From: Pseudorasbora parva
Lineage: Eukaryota > Chordata > Actinopteri > Cypriniformes > Gobionidae
Assembly (NCBI RefSeq): GCF_024679245.1
Contig: NC_090195.1
Span: 5,488,300 to 5,552,299, forward strand
DNA: 64,000 nucleotides
Direction of reading: 5' to 3'
Shown: piece after piece, positions 20,508 through 35,300 of the stretch
How the letters are laid out: the number at the start of each line of letters is the position of its first letter
Numbering within the stretch: position 1 is the stretch's first letter
Notes under the pieces: generated by a model
Database searches by the model: none
Seen by the model: only the letters and a program-made list of their open reading frames with translations
What the model was told of the DNA's origin: nothing
Made by a program: the position numbers and the translations under genes

Positions 20508-22809
20508 TGCGAAGCTATTTATGAGACCTTCTGAATGTCAAATCTTCCCTGTTTTGTTTTTGCTTATTTTAAGCTCTTAGAGGAGTTTATTGGAAGCGTT
20601 TTGGGTTCAAAGTCTAAAACAGCATATGACAACAGCGTCTTAAACATGATTAGTTCAATCTAACAAACACTAGTTATAAACACATAGACGTGACGTTTAC
20701 TTTTACAATCATTTAATAGATTTAAAATCATACGCGAGCAATGATAATGGTGTTGCTGAGGCGTAATAATGATGAGCAAATAAATTAACGAGATGTCACT
20801 TTATTTCAATCGTTATTTATATCACATGCAGAGTCACATGTACACAAACATTTCTTCGTGTACGTCTGGACTGGTCTGGTGCTCCGCTGCCATCTGCTGT
20901 ACAGGAGATATTATGACAGGACGACATAAATACAGCCAATGAATAACAGTAATTCACCCAAAAATGAAAATTCTGCCATCATTTAAAGTCACCATTCTGG
21001 CACCATATTTACTCAGCCTCATGTTGTTTCAAACATGCATGAATTTCTTTCTCCCGCTGAACACAAAAGAAGATATTTTGAAGAATTTGGGTAACCAAAC
21101 AGTTGATGGACTCCATTGACTTACATAATATTTTTTTCATACAATGGAAGTCATCAAATGTTTGGTTACCCATATTCTTCAAAATTTCTTCATAGTGTTC
21201 AGCAGAAGACAGAAACTCATACAGGTTTGGAACAACCTGAAGGTGAGTATGACAGAAGTGTTATTTTTGTGGGAACTGTCTCTGTAATGCACTCATAAAA
21301 CCCATCCCATTTTTATATGCTAACAGAACTAATTATTTTTTTTGTAGTGTGTGTTAATTATAGTTCATGTTAATTTATAAATACAGACTATATTCATTGT
21401 TAGCTTGTCTTAGTCTGCAGTAATGTAAAAAAACTTGTAATATTAAAATGTAAAAGAATATGTAGAAATATGTAGAAACTTTAACCAAAATTTGCAGGCT
21501 TTGTTAAAATATTGTTCATTGGCTATATATGTTAGCATATAAAATACAACTTTACTTTACCAAGTGTTACCATCTCATTTGATAAAATAAACAGTGGGGT
21601 CCAAAAGTCTGAAATCACTGTTAAAAAAAACCTGCCGCCAATTCAATGCATTTAAAAATATAAAAATAAAAAGCATTATATTATCAGCCTAGCAACTAAT
21701 TGATTTTTTCCCATACTTGCTATAACATACAACATACATATTTATACATGCTTAACCTCAAAATGCATCTATTCTATATCTATATATATACTATTCATCA
21801 ATTGTCATGCCAATAAATTTGAAGTAAATTGACAATTAAATTATTATATTAAAAAAGAAATACATTGAATTAAAGCCAAGTACATAACGAAGGCCAAATC
21901 TGTTGGCCAAACCAATGGTTTGATATTTTTGAATGCTAGCTTTTACCAGTGTGACATCTTGCCCCGTTCTCACCTACACCTCATTTCCTGGTGTCTCAAG
22001 GATGTTGCATGCTGACTGGCTGCAAAAGGCAAGCATTGACATTTTCTAATTTAACAAATGGCCCAAGTATTTCAATCCTTGAAATGTGCTGATGAAACAT
22101 GTCTTCAGTTTGTCACAGTCATGTACAGTCCACATTATGTCTGCTAAAAGTAACACGTTTTACCTGTACTTGGGCCTTAAAATTAATTCAAACATTTTAT
22201 CACATTTGTTTAATACTGTATTTAAACATAGTTTTTCTAACCAAACATAGTATTGCACATTGCACTGAAACGGAGAAATGCATAAATTATTGTAATAATG
22301 CAAATACACATACAGTAGATAAAGGCACTGTGTTGTTAAAGGGGGAGCTCAGACAGATTATTGATCCAGAAATTCAGTTTTTATTTTCATAGACTAAATG
22401 TAAAGAACATAACAGGATTTGAGAATAAATCCTATGAGCACAAAAATGTTCCACTGCAAGCGATTATTTACAACAATGAAAAACGTTCCCTTTTCTCATC
22501 AAAAGGGCCGACAAACACCAGTGCAACAAATTCAGATTTCATATCACGTCTCAGAGAAACCAATCAGGCCAATAATTTATTTGATTTAAAATGTCTGATT
22601 TTATAATGGGCAATTTTAAGAAATAAAGCAGCCTGATGTTTAAAATAGGCACTGTGAGATATGAACAGATATTAAGAGAAACAAATATGTATACCCACAG
22701 TTTAACACAATAAGCTTTTCCACTTCACGCCATGCATATATACCACATGGCTAAATAAATAATATACTGATTGTTCAAACAATAAATCATAATAACTTTT
22801 ACTGAAATG
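20508..22809. other. abcd4-klhl14 intergenic DNA
   Basis: Holds the abcd4 promoter, with no clear motif. 20943-21253 is a dispersed repeat with an internal inverted pair (aaatttgggtaaccaaaca type arms near 21085 and 21160). The rest is AT-rich and unassigned. Confidence 0.55.
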
Positions 22810-23409
22810 TTTTTTTTTTAATAATTGACATTTATTCCCCTCTCATCTGTACAAATAACAATGTGCCACTTAAGTATGGCGGCAATATCAATAACAAGCA
22901 GACGTGGTGTGATATATATTAAATAGCTGATATCTACTCTACAGTGTACACAGAATCATGAGTTTTGCTTGTAAAACATGAGTGTTCCTTTGTCAACCCA
23001 CTTCAGCATTCACTTTGATCAGCGATTTCCACAAAATACAAAGTACGTATGGAAGCTATATCGATTTGGTTCGAAAAAAGAATGCGTGCTACTGTATGTC
23101 AAGTTAAGCAAAAACATTTACGATAAAAAAAAGGATTGAATGTGAGCAGTTGAATGTCAACACACGTGAGCATCAAATACGCAAAGTTGATGATTATATC
23201 AGTTTAAAACTTTTAAGTATGAAAGAAACAAAGTGCTCTTGTCAGACCAGTAAAAAAATAATAATCTGTACACCTCATCTCCTCCTGTTCAAAAGCTGGG
23301 GGCTTTCCGTACGGAGAGTCTCCTCATTTGTTTGATTCGTTTAGCGATTGACTTTCCATCCCGACAGGTTTTGCCTCTTCTCGGCCGCATTTTTTGCCAT
23401 TCTATATAG
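22810..23409 (-). other. klhl14: klhl14 3' UTR (inferred)
   Basis: Begins right after the TAA stop at 23412-23410. A minus-strand AATAAA at 22836-22831 is the first good poly(A) signal, giving a UTR of about 600 nt. The extent is inferred. Confidence 0.4.
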
Positions 23410-26400
23410 TTATTTGTTAAATGGTAAACAGGCCGGCAGTATGACTGTGGCACAGGCCGGCCCGGCTAAAGGTTCAGCAACTTCTCCTTCCATTTCTGTC
23501 CATGTGCCTTTCTCTGGGCTGTAACAAATGGTGGATGACTTGTATGCCCCCTGCAAGAAATGTTCAACTAGTTATTCTCACAATATTTCACACTTCAAAA
23601 TGCTGCTTTATGCTTTTAAATGTATGTACAGTCAATATTTTAACGATCAAAAAAAAGGTCAGTGCACATGGTCCAAAAGGGTTGTACCTAGTCTCTTAAT
23701 GAGGCATGGGTGTGCTTTGGGCGTAACGTGCAATAAACCAATCAGAGTCTCATCTCCCATTTCCTTTAAAAACCAGTTGCGCTCACACCATGGCAGAATT
23801 TGCGAATTGAAAGACTGAACGCTTCTCCAGAGAGGAATCATTTATTTTTAAAGGGTAACCATACCCTAGAACAACTTTTTTTAATTAAAGGAACTGTATG
23901 TAAGAAATGTATTTCAATGAATCATAAAATGACCCTGATGTGTCACTAGACATTAAGAAATCATGTTCATTTCAAATACTTATATCACTGACAACAGTAG
24001 TCCGGCCAGGATATTGTCATTTAAAAGTTTTTGTTGCAGCCCTCAACTGATGTTGATGTTGTCATGTTGTGTTTTGGCCTGAAGCTCCGCCCTCCACCTA
24101 TTGACCAATCATAAAGTCAGTAGTGTTTCGGCATCCGGGTTGCCAGATCTGCTCTAGTTACCACAGCTGAGCTACAAACATTCCTGCTGATCCTGCTGCA
24201 TATCTGGCAACCCCGAGTCAGGGGGAGGGGGATAGGAGATACACCGCTCTACAGTCATTTGAAAGTGATTGCAGTACCAGTTTTGGCCACAATCTTACAT
24301 ACACTTCCTTTAATGATCTGCAAGACTGGGGCTTTATTAGTGCCGTTCATTGATTCGGGTAAACATTTTGACATTTGGGTATAAAAAGTTTTAATTCTAC
24401 AATATATGGTGTAAAAACATCTTAAGGTTGAACGGTGGCTACTGCAGTTGAATTTTCCTAATGAACATTGTTGCCATTGTGACGTATTTTAGCTTGAGCA
24501 AGTGGCTCGAATTGACAAGGCTCTGGCCCTGTGTCTACAGACAATTCACCCTCCTCCACTTCAGGTTAAAGTGGGGAAGAAAAGTCCTCTACTTCAAAAG
24601 ATCGATGTGTTGCAAAACTACTGGCTTCACTCCAGTCATTCTCCATCTGTGAGAGTCTGACAGCTGTCTCGGCTCGTCCCCTCTGTCTCCGCTGGACTCT
24701 GCACACTCTTCCAGCATTTTTCAAATATTGCCAGTGGGTGGAGTTAGGCTGTAAACAGGGGTTTAGTTACCCTTTAATATTTAAAAATGTCTGTGTGCTG
24801 CTGCGTGTCCCTGTGTGTGTAATAAGCAGAGTGTATGCACGTTGTGCACCCGTCTATAGGCGCACATTACTAATGTGCACTTTAAAATAAAATAAAAAAA
24901 TGATGACTTAGGTTTTTGTTGGTCAATGGCACAATTGTTTTCAGTTGCCTGAAAATAGCAACGCGCCAAAAATGCACCTGAACACACCTCGTTTTCAGAC
25001 CAGCACGCCCATGGGCGAATAGATGGACGCAAATGCATTTCTATTTAAACAATGTGGCGCTGGACGTGAAAATGATAACTAGCGTCGCATTGCGCCGGGT
25101 GTATGATAGGGCTCATACATCCTGTTTACACCTTGTATTAAGATGCGTTTTAGTTAATCGGATCACAAGTTGTCGATGATGGTGTAAACGGGGTCTAAAG
25201 CATTCAGCGAGGCCTTGCTGCAGTCAGAGCAGAAATGAAAGCTGCTGCTCTCTGTATGTTTTTCTGGCGTCTCCAGTCGCGGTCATATGTAAATTGCATG
25301 CGCATATTTTGTCCATTCAATTGAAAGCCTATATATTTACATAGACCCTCCCTTTGAAGAAATCAGGATAGAAGTGGTTGAAAGTGGACAAAAGAGACGG
25401 ATTAAAACACCAGGTTTAAACGGGAATGTGTCTCCCTCATCTATTTGTGATTTTAATTTCATGTAAAAATAATTAAAAAGTGATTAAATAAATAAATAAC
25501 AATGCAAATAATACAATTAATTAAAATATGAAATAAAAAATGATATATAATATTATTAACATAGTGTATATATATATTAAGTGAGATGTGTTTACCATGC
25601 TCCAACTGTAGCCCCCAACCAAGTAAATACTGTCATCAAGAACAGCACATCCAGGCCCGCTGCGTCCCTCTAAGATGGGCGTTTGCAGGATATTCCACTG
25701 ATCTGCTTTAGGGTCATAGCATTCCACCAGCATCACATCCAGATGAGAGAATCCTTCACACAGAGGAAAACAGTCAGGGGAAAACGTAATATATACGTAT
25801 GCCAAGCTCTTACTTTGCAGAGGCGCGTCTAAGTGTTTAAGCTTTGGATCTAATCATTGAATGAAACTATATTGATCACTGTTGTGTACACAGTCAGTGT
25901 AGCCTCAGCTGCTGAGATTTGGGTTACGGCTGTTTAAATTACCCTTTAAGTGGTTGCCCCCAATAGCGTAGAGTCGGTCGTTCATGCCTGCGAGAGCGTG
26001 GATGGCTCGCTTAGTGTTCATGTCCTGTTTCCGAGCCCACACGTCCATCACGGGGTCGTAGCAGTACAGCCAAGACACGTATTCGCCATTGTGAACCCCA
26101 CCTGAAACATAACACACACAATACCAGTTTAAACATAAGGAGAGATTAAAGATTGGCAAAAAATGAAGTCAACATGAAATCAAAATTGATCAAATTTACT
26201 TTCTAAATGCACATGTCTGGTCTTTTTTTTTATCTAAAGAGACTTGCATTGCATTTAAGCTATAAACTTATTTATCAGTTCATCCATTTGAGCTTGGTCT
26301 TTCAAGCACAATGCTCTACTGTTTAGACTACAGGAATGATTTAAGTTATTCTAAATAAAAAATGTTTGTCGATTCTGAAACATCTTTCCTTCTTGGCTAA

Positions 26401-29400
26401 TGTCAAGTACTTTTCGCCTAATCGTGTGTCAAATAGACACATGGTAACACTTAAGCTTAGGGTAGCGTTCTCATTATTAACTAGTTGCTTATTATCACGC
26501 ATATTACTAGAATATTGTCTGTTTATTAGTACTTATAAAGCACACATTAATGCCTTATTCTGCATGACCATTCTACATCCCTTAATCCTAGCCAATACTA
26601 GGATTGCAACTAATGATTATTTTGATAACTGATTATTTCTTTGATTAATCGGGTTTTAAAAAAAAAAGTATTTATTGACAAAACACACTATTCCACATTC
26701 TGCCCAATGCTGTCCTTCAAACAAACATACAAACTGAATGCCCGGAAAACATATATAGTGAATATGTTTATATCTATGCTATATGTAAAAGATCTATAAA
26801 GCAAAAGGACTGTGTAACCCCTTAACTGTCACCCCCTTTTTGGGAATGGACATGAAAATGCATGTACGTTTGGTATTGTTTTAAAAAAATAAAAGTTATG
26901 GAAGTTTAAATTTACTTTAAATCAAAAATGTACTGTACTAAATATTATTTTTACTATAAAATTACTATAAAATCAAAGCCATATGTCTAACTAAGTTGTG
27001 TTCCAAATTTAAAGTTGATTTAAAAAAAATATGTCCCATTTTTTTATGTATTATGCTGTAACAAATTAATACATTTCTGTCCAAATATCACTTCTATCAC
27101 AAAATGCGGAACCTTGAGACTCAGACCTTTCTGATGTTATGTGTTTTGTCAAGATCAGAAAAGGTTTTGATTATAAATTATGAAACATGATGATGCCCAA
27201 TAGGGGAGGAGCCCGCTGAAATATTTTAGAGTACCATTTCTATGGTAACACAACGTCTAATTTTCACAGGATGATTTTGGAGTTTGTAAGCTTTCGATGG
27301 ATACCTAACATATGATAATTACTAAAATAAGGCGATAAAACAAGGTAATATTATATTTTAGAGAATAATATATTTATACTATACTTTTTAGAGAATAATA
27401 TTATTTTATAGATTTTTATGGATAAACACTAGAATATATATTTTATTATTAACCTTTAGCATTAAGCCAAAGTTTCAATGATTAAAAGTGCGTGCATTGA
27501 CTTTTTGTGACAGCTCAGAACTCCTGTTCTCATTAGATTTTTTTGAGGTGCACTCTTGTTATAAATGTATCTATTACCATTCCTAAATAATTTGTAACAA
27601 AAAACAGTCATAAAATATCTATTTAGAAGTCTTAGACGTCTCCAACCATATATAGTTTGTCATGATTAGATTTCATTGTAGTATAGTGAAGTAAACTTCA
27701 GTGACAGTCCCTACAATAAAAGACCCTTGTAATAAAAATAATAAAGACATTTTTAAATTAATTTGTTCATAGAAAAGAGTTATTCAGTGCTATAAATTAA
27801 CACGACTGGTGTAAGTTTTCTGTGCACGATGGATAGACGCAACTAATCAAACATGTCTTTGTCAGTGATTTTCATTATCATTTATTATCGATTTTATTGA
27901 TTAGTTGTTGCAGCACTAGCCAATACCTAAAATTAATATCTACCTTACTAACCATTAATAAGGAGTGACAGTTTGACCTTAAACTGAAGTGTGACCAGAG
28001 ACACTTTTCACAATACAATGAATTCCCAATGGATACATTTAAGTTTTCACATTTTATGTTGAATTTATAAAAAGTAATAAAGTAGCTGTTCTAGTGTTCG
28101 AAATACATCTAAGAAATACCATTGAACTGTGCTGTTAATAGCATGGCAAGTCACTTGTAGACTTCATCGCTGTAACGGCACCTGTTAGTAACGTCTCAGA
28201 AACTTTGATTAATTCACTGTTTGGATGAGGTGTATCGTCAGACCTGAGATGTATATTTTCCCATTGTGCACGGCGCCTGCGTGTGCAGCCAGCGGCTGAG
28301 GGAGAGACGAAACGTAATTCCATTCGTTTGTCTCAAGGTTATAGGCTTCAACGCTAGACAGATAACCTGTCTCGTTCCTTCCCCCAACAACATACAAGTG
28401 CTTATCCAGGCAGCAAGCGAAGAAACTCGCTCTCCTGAAACAAAGACAAGATGAAAAGATCGTCTCTTAAAATCAGTCAACGTAGAGACTGTTTACAGCA
28501 AATATCCCCGTCGCAACCATGAGTGAAAAATTCATCACAAAGGCTTAAGAAATAATTATAGCCATGTTAGGAAGAGCTCTTATTATTTTATGAATAATAA
28601 GTCATTTTCAGAAGGCATCATACCTCTCCTGCATGGGCGGTAGTTGGATCCAGCTATTGAATCTCGGATCATAACGACTTACAAAGTTAGTGCTGTGTTT
28701 GCCTGCGAAGATGAAACACATGTTAGTTTTATTCCACAGTAACATCATAAACATTGTTTGAAATAGCAATAATGCCCATCAATGTCAGTGATAACATTGG
28801 TTTTATTCAGCTTCTCATAGAGATGTATTCATGTTTTACCATTAGGGTTCCACTGGTCTTCTCCACCCAATAAAAGCAGGAAGTTCTCCACCTCAACTAC
28901 ACAGTGATGGGCGCTGTTATACGGCATTACTACAACAGAGACAGACACAACACAAATGAGTCTAGAGCAAAAAGAACATGATGCATCTGAATGGGGAAAG
29001 CTCGATACATTAGCCAAGCCAATGATATTTGACCACTTTGAGATTATCAGCATCCTCAAATCAATTATTACAGTAAATATTATGTGAACTGCTGTTCATT
29101 CACAGTTACAACATCATTAAATGTGTAAAGGATCAGGTAAAGTCAACCATTGCAGCAATCCCACTAATCCCACAAAGGAATAACACTCAAGAAACATTAA
29201 ATCATCAAAGTAATATCATTCAAGTTCATCAGTATTTGACAAGTTAAACCATTCACTGCTAATGGCCAAATTATTGTTTGTGGCATAATATATATTCAGC
29301 ATTAAACGAAGTATATAAAATGAAAGGTTATGATTTCTGAAGGCTCATGTGACACTGAAGACTGGAGTAATGATGCTGAAAATTCAGATTTGCATCACAG

Positions 29401-32313
29401 AAATAAATTATATATTTTAAAGTATATTAAAATATAACCATTATTTTTATATTGTAAAAATATTTCAGAATATTACGTTTTTTTCTGTATTTTTGATCAA
29501 ATAGATGCAGCCTTGATGAGCAGAAAATACTTCTTTCAAAAACATTAAAAATAGTAATGTTTCCAAACTTTTAACTGGCACATATATACATGTTTATAAA
29601 ATATATATATTATACATTTAATTTTTTTTTTTTTAGGAATCACTCAAATGAAAGATACAAAAATTGCAATATACAAAATAAAAAACTAAAACTAAAAGAA
29701 ACAAAAACAGAGGTTCACAAAAAAATTAAGCCTTATTTAATTGCACTTTTCTCAATATTCTGAATGAAAAATGTCACAACAACCAATCAAATAGTACGTC
29801 CTCATATGAACAGTTTTGTGGTAGATTTCTGATGTACAGGCTGCTTTCCAGCGCTATTCCTTCCTGTCTCCATCTTCTCTAATTCTCCAGCTCCTGCAAA
29901 AGTGACCCCCAGTTGAAATAGAGAGAAATGGTCGTAGGGTGACAGTCATAATGAACATGATCATGTTCAGTCCATAAATCTCCGTCCGGTGCCCGTGCAG
30001 CGTAAATCAGTCGTACGCTAAGAGCCACCTGTCTGCCTCCATCATTCATTTCCACTGTCACATCTCCGCTGCCTGATGGATCACAGTTGCTGTAAAATTA
30101 GACAGCCTTGAATCGTGCTTTTTTCCATTTGGCCTCTTCTACCGCAATCTAACTGGAGTCTGACGCACAGAGAACGGATTCGGACTGAATCTCACAGCTC
30201 CGTCCCACGAGGGGAACCTCTCGACTGTCTCGCTGGGCACAAAACCTGATTGACAGAGATCTGACTGTCAGTGAGAGAATGATTTGGCTTCTCAGCTGTC
30301 TGGAGCCATGCGGGGCTTTTGTGGCCTGCTGACATTTACTACACGTCCCAACAGGCTCAGCTTAGGAAAGTGATTTGTTGCGAGATGATTTAAATGATCA
30401 AGAGGTCACAGTCTAGGCTTTGTTATTGATCTTACAGCCTGATCTACACAGGTGCAGAATCTGCAGATGCATCATATTGCTAAACTGACTGAGAAGAAGC
30501 CTGCACAGTGAAGACATATGATATTGACTTTTAAAGGATCCAATCTCCTGAAATTCAGCTCACAATGTCTTTGTTTTTCAGTCTTTTAGCACAGAAAAAG
30601 AAGAAGAAAAAAAACATCCTGGGGTTAATTTCCAAATTGAAATATCTAAGGTAAAGTTTATGTAAATCTCACAAAGCTTGTCAGGAGCATGTCTGTATCA
30701 AAAATTAAAAATTAAAAAATAAATAAAATATTTTAGGACCATGAAGACTATTTACATTGACATTCTTTTCATGAGAATTAAGAATTCTCACTGATAAATA
30801 AAATTTAAAAAACTTTTTTCAGCCAGCAAATAAAATGCTTTTTTAAAATACTTTTATACTAAAAATAAATTACTATAAAAAACTATTACAGAAATATAAT
30901 TTTAATGAGAATCACTATCGAGAAGAATAAAATTAAAAAAGAGAAGTAAAATAGAAAATTGGTCAATGAAAATGTATCAATGTAAATATAAGAGAAAAAA
31001 AATCTAATAAATCATTAAATTAAAAGAAACTATAAAAATATATATGTAAATAAGGTAAATTGTGAATTCTGTTTGTAAATTCATTGGAGCACCGATGTAA
31101 GTGTTTATAAATAATGTGTATTGAAGTGCTTTTAATTAATGCTGATTTAAATAAATCATTGAGAAGATTAATAAAATAAATTAAAAAAGAAAAGTAAAAT
31201 TGGAAAGCGCTTAATTGTCATGAAAACGTATTAATGTAAATATAAGAAAGTACATTAATCTAATAAATCATTAAATAAAAAAATACTACAATAATTATAT
31301 ATATATACCTGCGGAAGCAGTGGACTGAGTCTGGAGTAGAAACATCCAGAGCCACCGTACACAGGCGTGTGCAGGAAATGGGCTACAGGTGCCGCATTCC
31401 CCAGGTCAAGACACTTTTGGGCTACAGAGAAGCAGCACTGGACTGTTGCTCAGTGGTCCAAAGTACTTTTTTCAGATGAAAGCAAATTTTGCATGTCATT
31501 CGAAAAATCAAGGTGCCAGAGTCTGGAGGAAGACTGGGGAGAAGGAAATGCCAAAATGACTGAAGTCCAGTGTCAAGTACCCACAGTCAGTGATGGTCTG
31601 GGGTGCCATGTCAGCTGCTGGTGTTGGTCCACTGTGTTTTATCAAGGGCAGGGTCAATGCAGCTCGCTATCAGGAGATTTTGGAGCACTTCATGCTTCCA
31701 TCTGCTGAAAAGCTTTATGGAGATGAAGATTTGGTTTTTCAGCACGACCTGGCACCTGCTCACAGTGCCAAAACCACTGGTAAATGGTTTACTGACCATG
31801 GTATTACTGTGCTCAATTGGCCTGCCAACTCTCCTGACCTGAACCCCATAGAGAATCTGTGGGATATTGTGAAGAAAAAGTTGAGAGACGCAAGACCCAA
31901 CGCTCTGGATGAGCTTAAGGCCGCTATCGAATCATCCTGGTACTCCATAACACCTCAGCAGTGTCACAGGCTGATCGCCTCCATGCCACGCTGCATTGAA
32001 GCAGTCATTTCTGCAAAAGGATTCCCGACCAAGTATTGAGGGCATAACTGAACATAATTATATGAAGATTGGCTTTTTTTGTATGAAAAACACATTTCTT
32101 TTATTGGTCGGATGAAATATGCTAATTTTTTTAGATAGGAATTTTGGGTTTTCATGAGCCGTATGCCAAAATCATCAGTATTAAAAAAATATAAAAGACC
32201 TGAAATATTTCAGTTGGTGTGCAATGAATTTAAAATATATGAAAGTTAAATTTTTATCATTACATTATGGAAAATAATGAACTTTATCACAATATGCTAT
32301 TTTTTGGAGAAGG

Positions 32314-32366
<53 letters not shown>

Positions 32367-35300
32367 AATTGAAAAATTGCTTAAATGTTGTGAAAATAAG
32401 CTCTTAATTGCCCTGAAATAATTATTATTTCTCAATGCAAGAAGTAATTTCTTAATTTGTTTACTACATGTTAATAAGTTTCAGGTGAAACATGTTGTCC
32501 CTAATCTAAATGATTAACACAATGGCATTAAATGCACAATATGGAATAATTGACATTTCAACTTATAAGAAATAACAAATAAGTGTTTTGCATCCTCTCA
32601 TTTTGACCCTAGCACACTGAGTGCACTAGGTGGCAGTCTCAGCACAGAGCAGAAAGCCAGGGAAGCAGAGAGGTGCAGCCAGTCATGAGAACCATCCTAA
32701 ATAGTGCTGATGAAGGTTTTAATCAGTCGCTGTTCCCCCCCTTTTGGGTTTCGGCTCATTGCAAAGTTATGATTGAATGTTAATAACCTGCACACCCCAA
32801 ACGACATCAAGGGGCTGCTGGTGTGTTCACAGGATGATTTTGCAGTTTGGTCGCTCCGCCTGGCCATGGGCCATTTAAGACTCGACGTCTGAGGCAGAAA
32901 TAAAGGACATTACACTATGACCTTATGAGTGTAAGTTATATAGATCCAGATGTAATTCATTAATGAATGTTATGCATGCTGCCAAACGCTTGCAAGCAGG
33001 TTTCGGAGCGTAAGGTGTCTTTGTAGGTCTCACACCTCAGCGATGCAGTGATTGGATGACTGAACGCAATCTTAGCCATAAAACAAAATGACTGCACGTC
33101 CGTTTATGTCCTTGTTTTGCCTTGGCAAGGACCAGACACTATAGAATCGTTTTAATTAAATCATAATACACTGTGTCTTGGCTCATTGCTAAATTGCAAA
33201 AACGAACTATCTTATATAGTTATAAGTATTTTATATTGAGCTATATAGACGGATTATAATCTGTTTATATGGTTTTAAAAAGTGCTATGAAAGAGTTTCC
33301 ACTTTCCAAGTTTCTCTCCAAACACATGACCTGCTACTTTTTAGAAGAATAAACTCCAGGCATTTTGAGTAAGGTGGCTTTTGCTATCCCACAAGCCACC
33401 TGGAGCTTGCCATATATACACATACATGTCACATGTGCAGACAGCAACTGACTGACTCTGAACAAGTTTTTGTTCAGGAGATTATTTGTACAATAATACA
33501 CAGTTTTAACAACCTGATTAGCAGCTAGCACTAGGGCTAACAGCTAGCCACAAGCAACAATTGCTGCATTTACTTTTGACTCTGATACATTATATCAACT
33601 AACAATTTGTTAAGAGGAAAATATGCAAATGCACTGGAAAGAAAAATCACCAAGAAGATCTCTTTGTTGCCTCAATTGTTTCTCGTAGACAGCAATGAAA
33701 TTACATTTAGTAGAGCAAATGAGAGCTGTCTCCAGCTTCTCAGATGTTTCACCTGAGATTAAGAGCCTTTTAATCTCCACTAGATTTCAGAAGAGATCAT
33801 AACAATGTCTCAAACTGTACTCGCAATCAAAAGTCAGAGATCTCAAAGTGAACTCAAACAATTGAGTATCTTAATGGGATACTCCACCCCAAAATTGAAT
33901 TCTGCCATTATTAACGCACTTCCCCACATGATCTTTCAAACCTGTATGCATTTCTTTCTTCTGTAGAATGCAAAAAAAGTTATTTTTAAGAATCTTCAAT
34001 TTTAATCTTCATTTTATAGACAAATAAAAACAACAACACTGATACATTTCTCAAAATATCTTTTTTATGTTTCACAGAAGACAGACAGACATGTAGTTTT
34101 GGAAAGACATTGGGGTGAAATAAATGATCCGTGATCTGTACGGACCAGGCCCCATGTGATTCGCGTATTAATTGCACGTTTAACCACGATAGAGTCAAAG
34201 TTGATCATTTGCACATCTTAATAATTCAAGCACAAGAAGAGGCGAAAGAACTCGAACAGCGAATTGATTCCTCTTTAGCGTCTCCTTGCAATTGGAAGGA
34301 CACATACTCACAAAATTATGTCAAAATACCTGTCTCGGCAAGTATCCTTAAACACAGTCGGTTATCTTTAAAGTAAATGTAAAGTTGAGAAAGAGACTGG
34401 ATGTGTATCATTATATTGGATCGGTGCATTCAATCTTAAAGTGACAGCAGCCATTATAAATCTGCTTCTCTGTGCCATTAATGTTAATCCAACAGCTTTA
34501 ACAAATATTAATCTATATTAAATGTATAGTGAACACTATAGTATTATTTTACATTTAATTATTAGATTTCTGTACCTGAAATAAATTCTACCGTTAGACA
34601 TTAATTATTATCTATACTTGTAATTAATGTATGCGTCTTATTTTTTTTTACTGGTTGTTTACTTGCCTTTAATGTTTGAACTTTATTAGTTACATAAAAG
34701 TATTTAAAGTGAGCTTTTAAAGCACAATTTGGATTAAAATATCCCAAAACCACTAGAACAATGTTATATATTGTTGACTTGTGTACTTATATTATCCTAA
34801 ATGTTTCCAAGAATGTTTAAATGCAGAGATATAAGCAATTTTGTGTCTGTGCGGCGCCTATCAATGACATCATACCCACGTTATCCTCGGTTTTATTTTG
34901 TTGACCATGGAAACACCAAAGACACTTTAATATATTATGTGTTTTATTAGACAGTTGAGCGACTGTTTGGATATATTCATCAACAGAAAACAAATCATTG
35001 TTATACAGCTCAACACAGTTAGTCTTATTACATTACGGATTATCTTATGTAACATTATTACATAACGTCCGAGTCCTGCACGGGTCCGATTTTGTAAATC
35101 AGCACCCGCCCGTACCCTCGGTGCGTTAAACGGCATCCGACCCGTTTTCCGACACGGAGCACTAATTAAAATCCGCACCCGACCCGACCCGCTTCAAATT
35201 AAACCGACACCCAACCCGCACCCGAAATAAAATCAGTTTAGCATATAACATTATATAGGCCTACACATTTATTGCCAGGTCATACAAAAGTAAATACAGC

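Larger units (their letters stand above)
23650..25115. mobile_element. dispersed element of agggccctat family, interrupted
   Basis: The right end near 25080-25115 reads, reversed, agccctatcatacacccgg. The left part (23702-23770) is the reverse of 63665-63735. It is split by a TTAA element at 23852-24773. The left limit is approximate. Lies between klhl14 exons 8 and 7. Confidence 0.5.

Noticed and set aside
28135..28480. Additional frames over klhl14 exon 28434-28244
   Set aside because: Alternative readings of the same Kelch exon; only one frame joins the neighbours.
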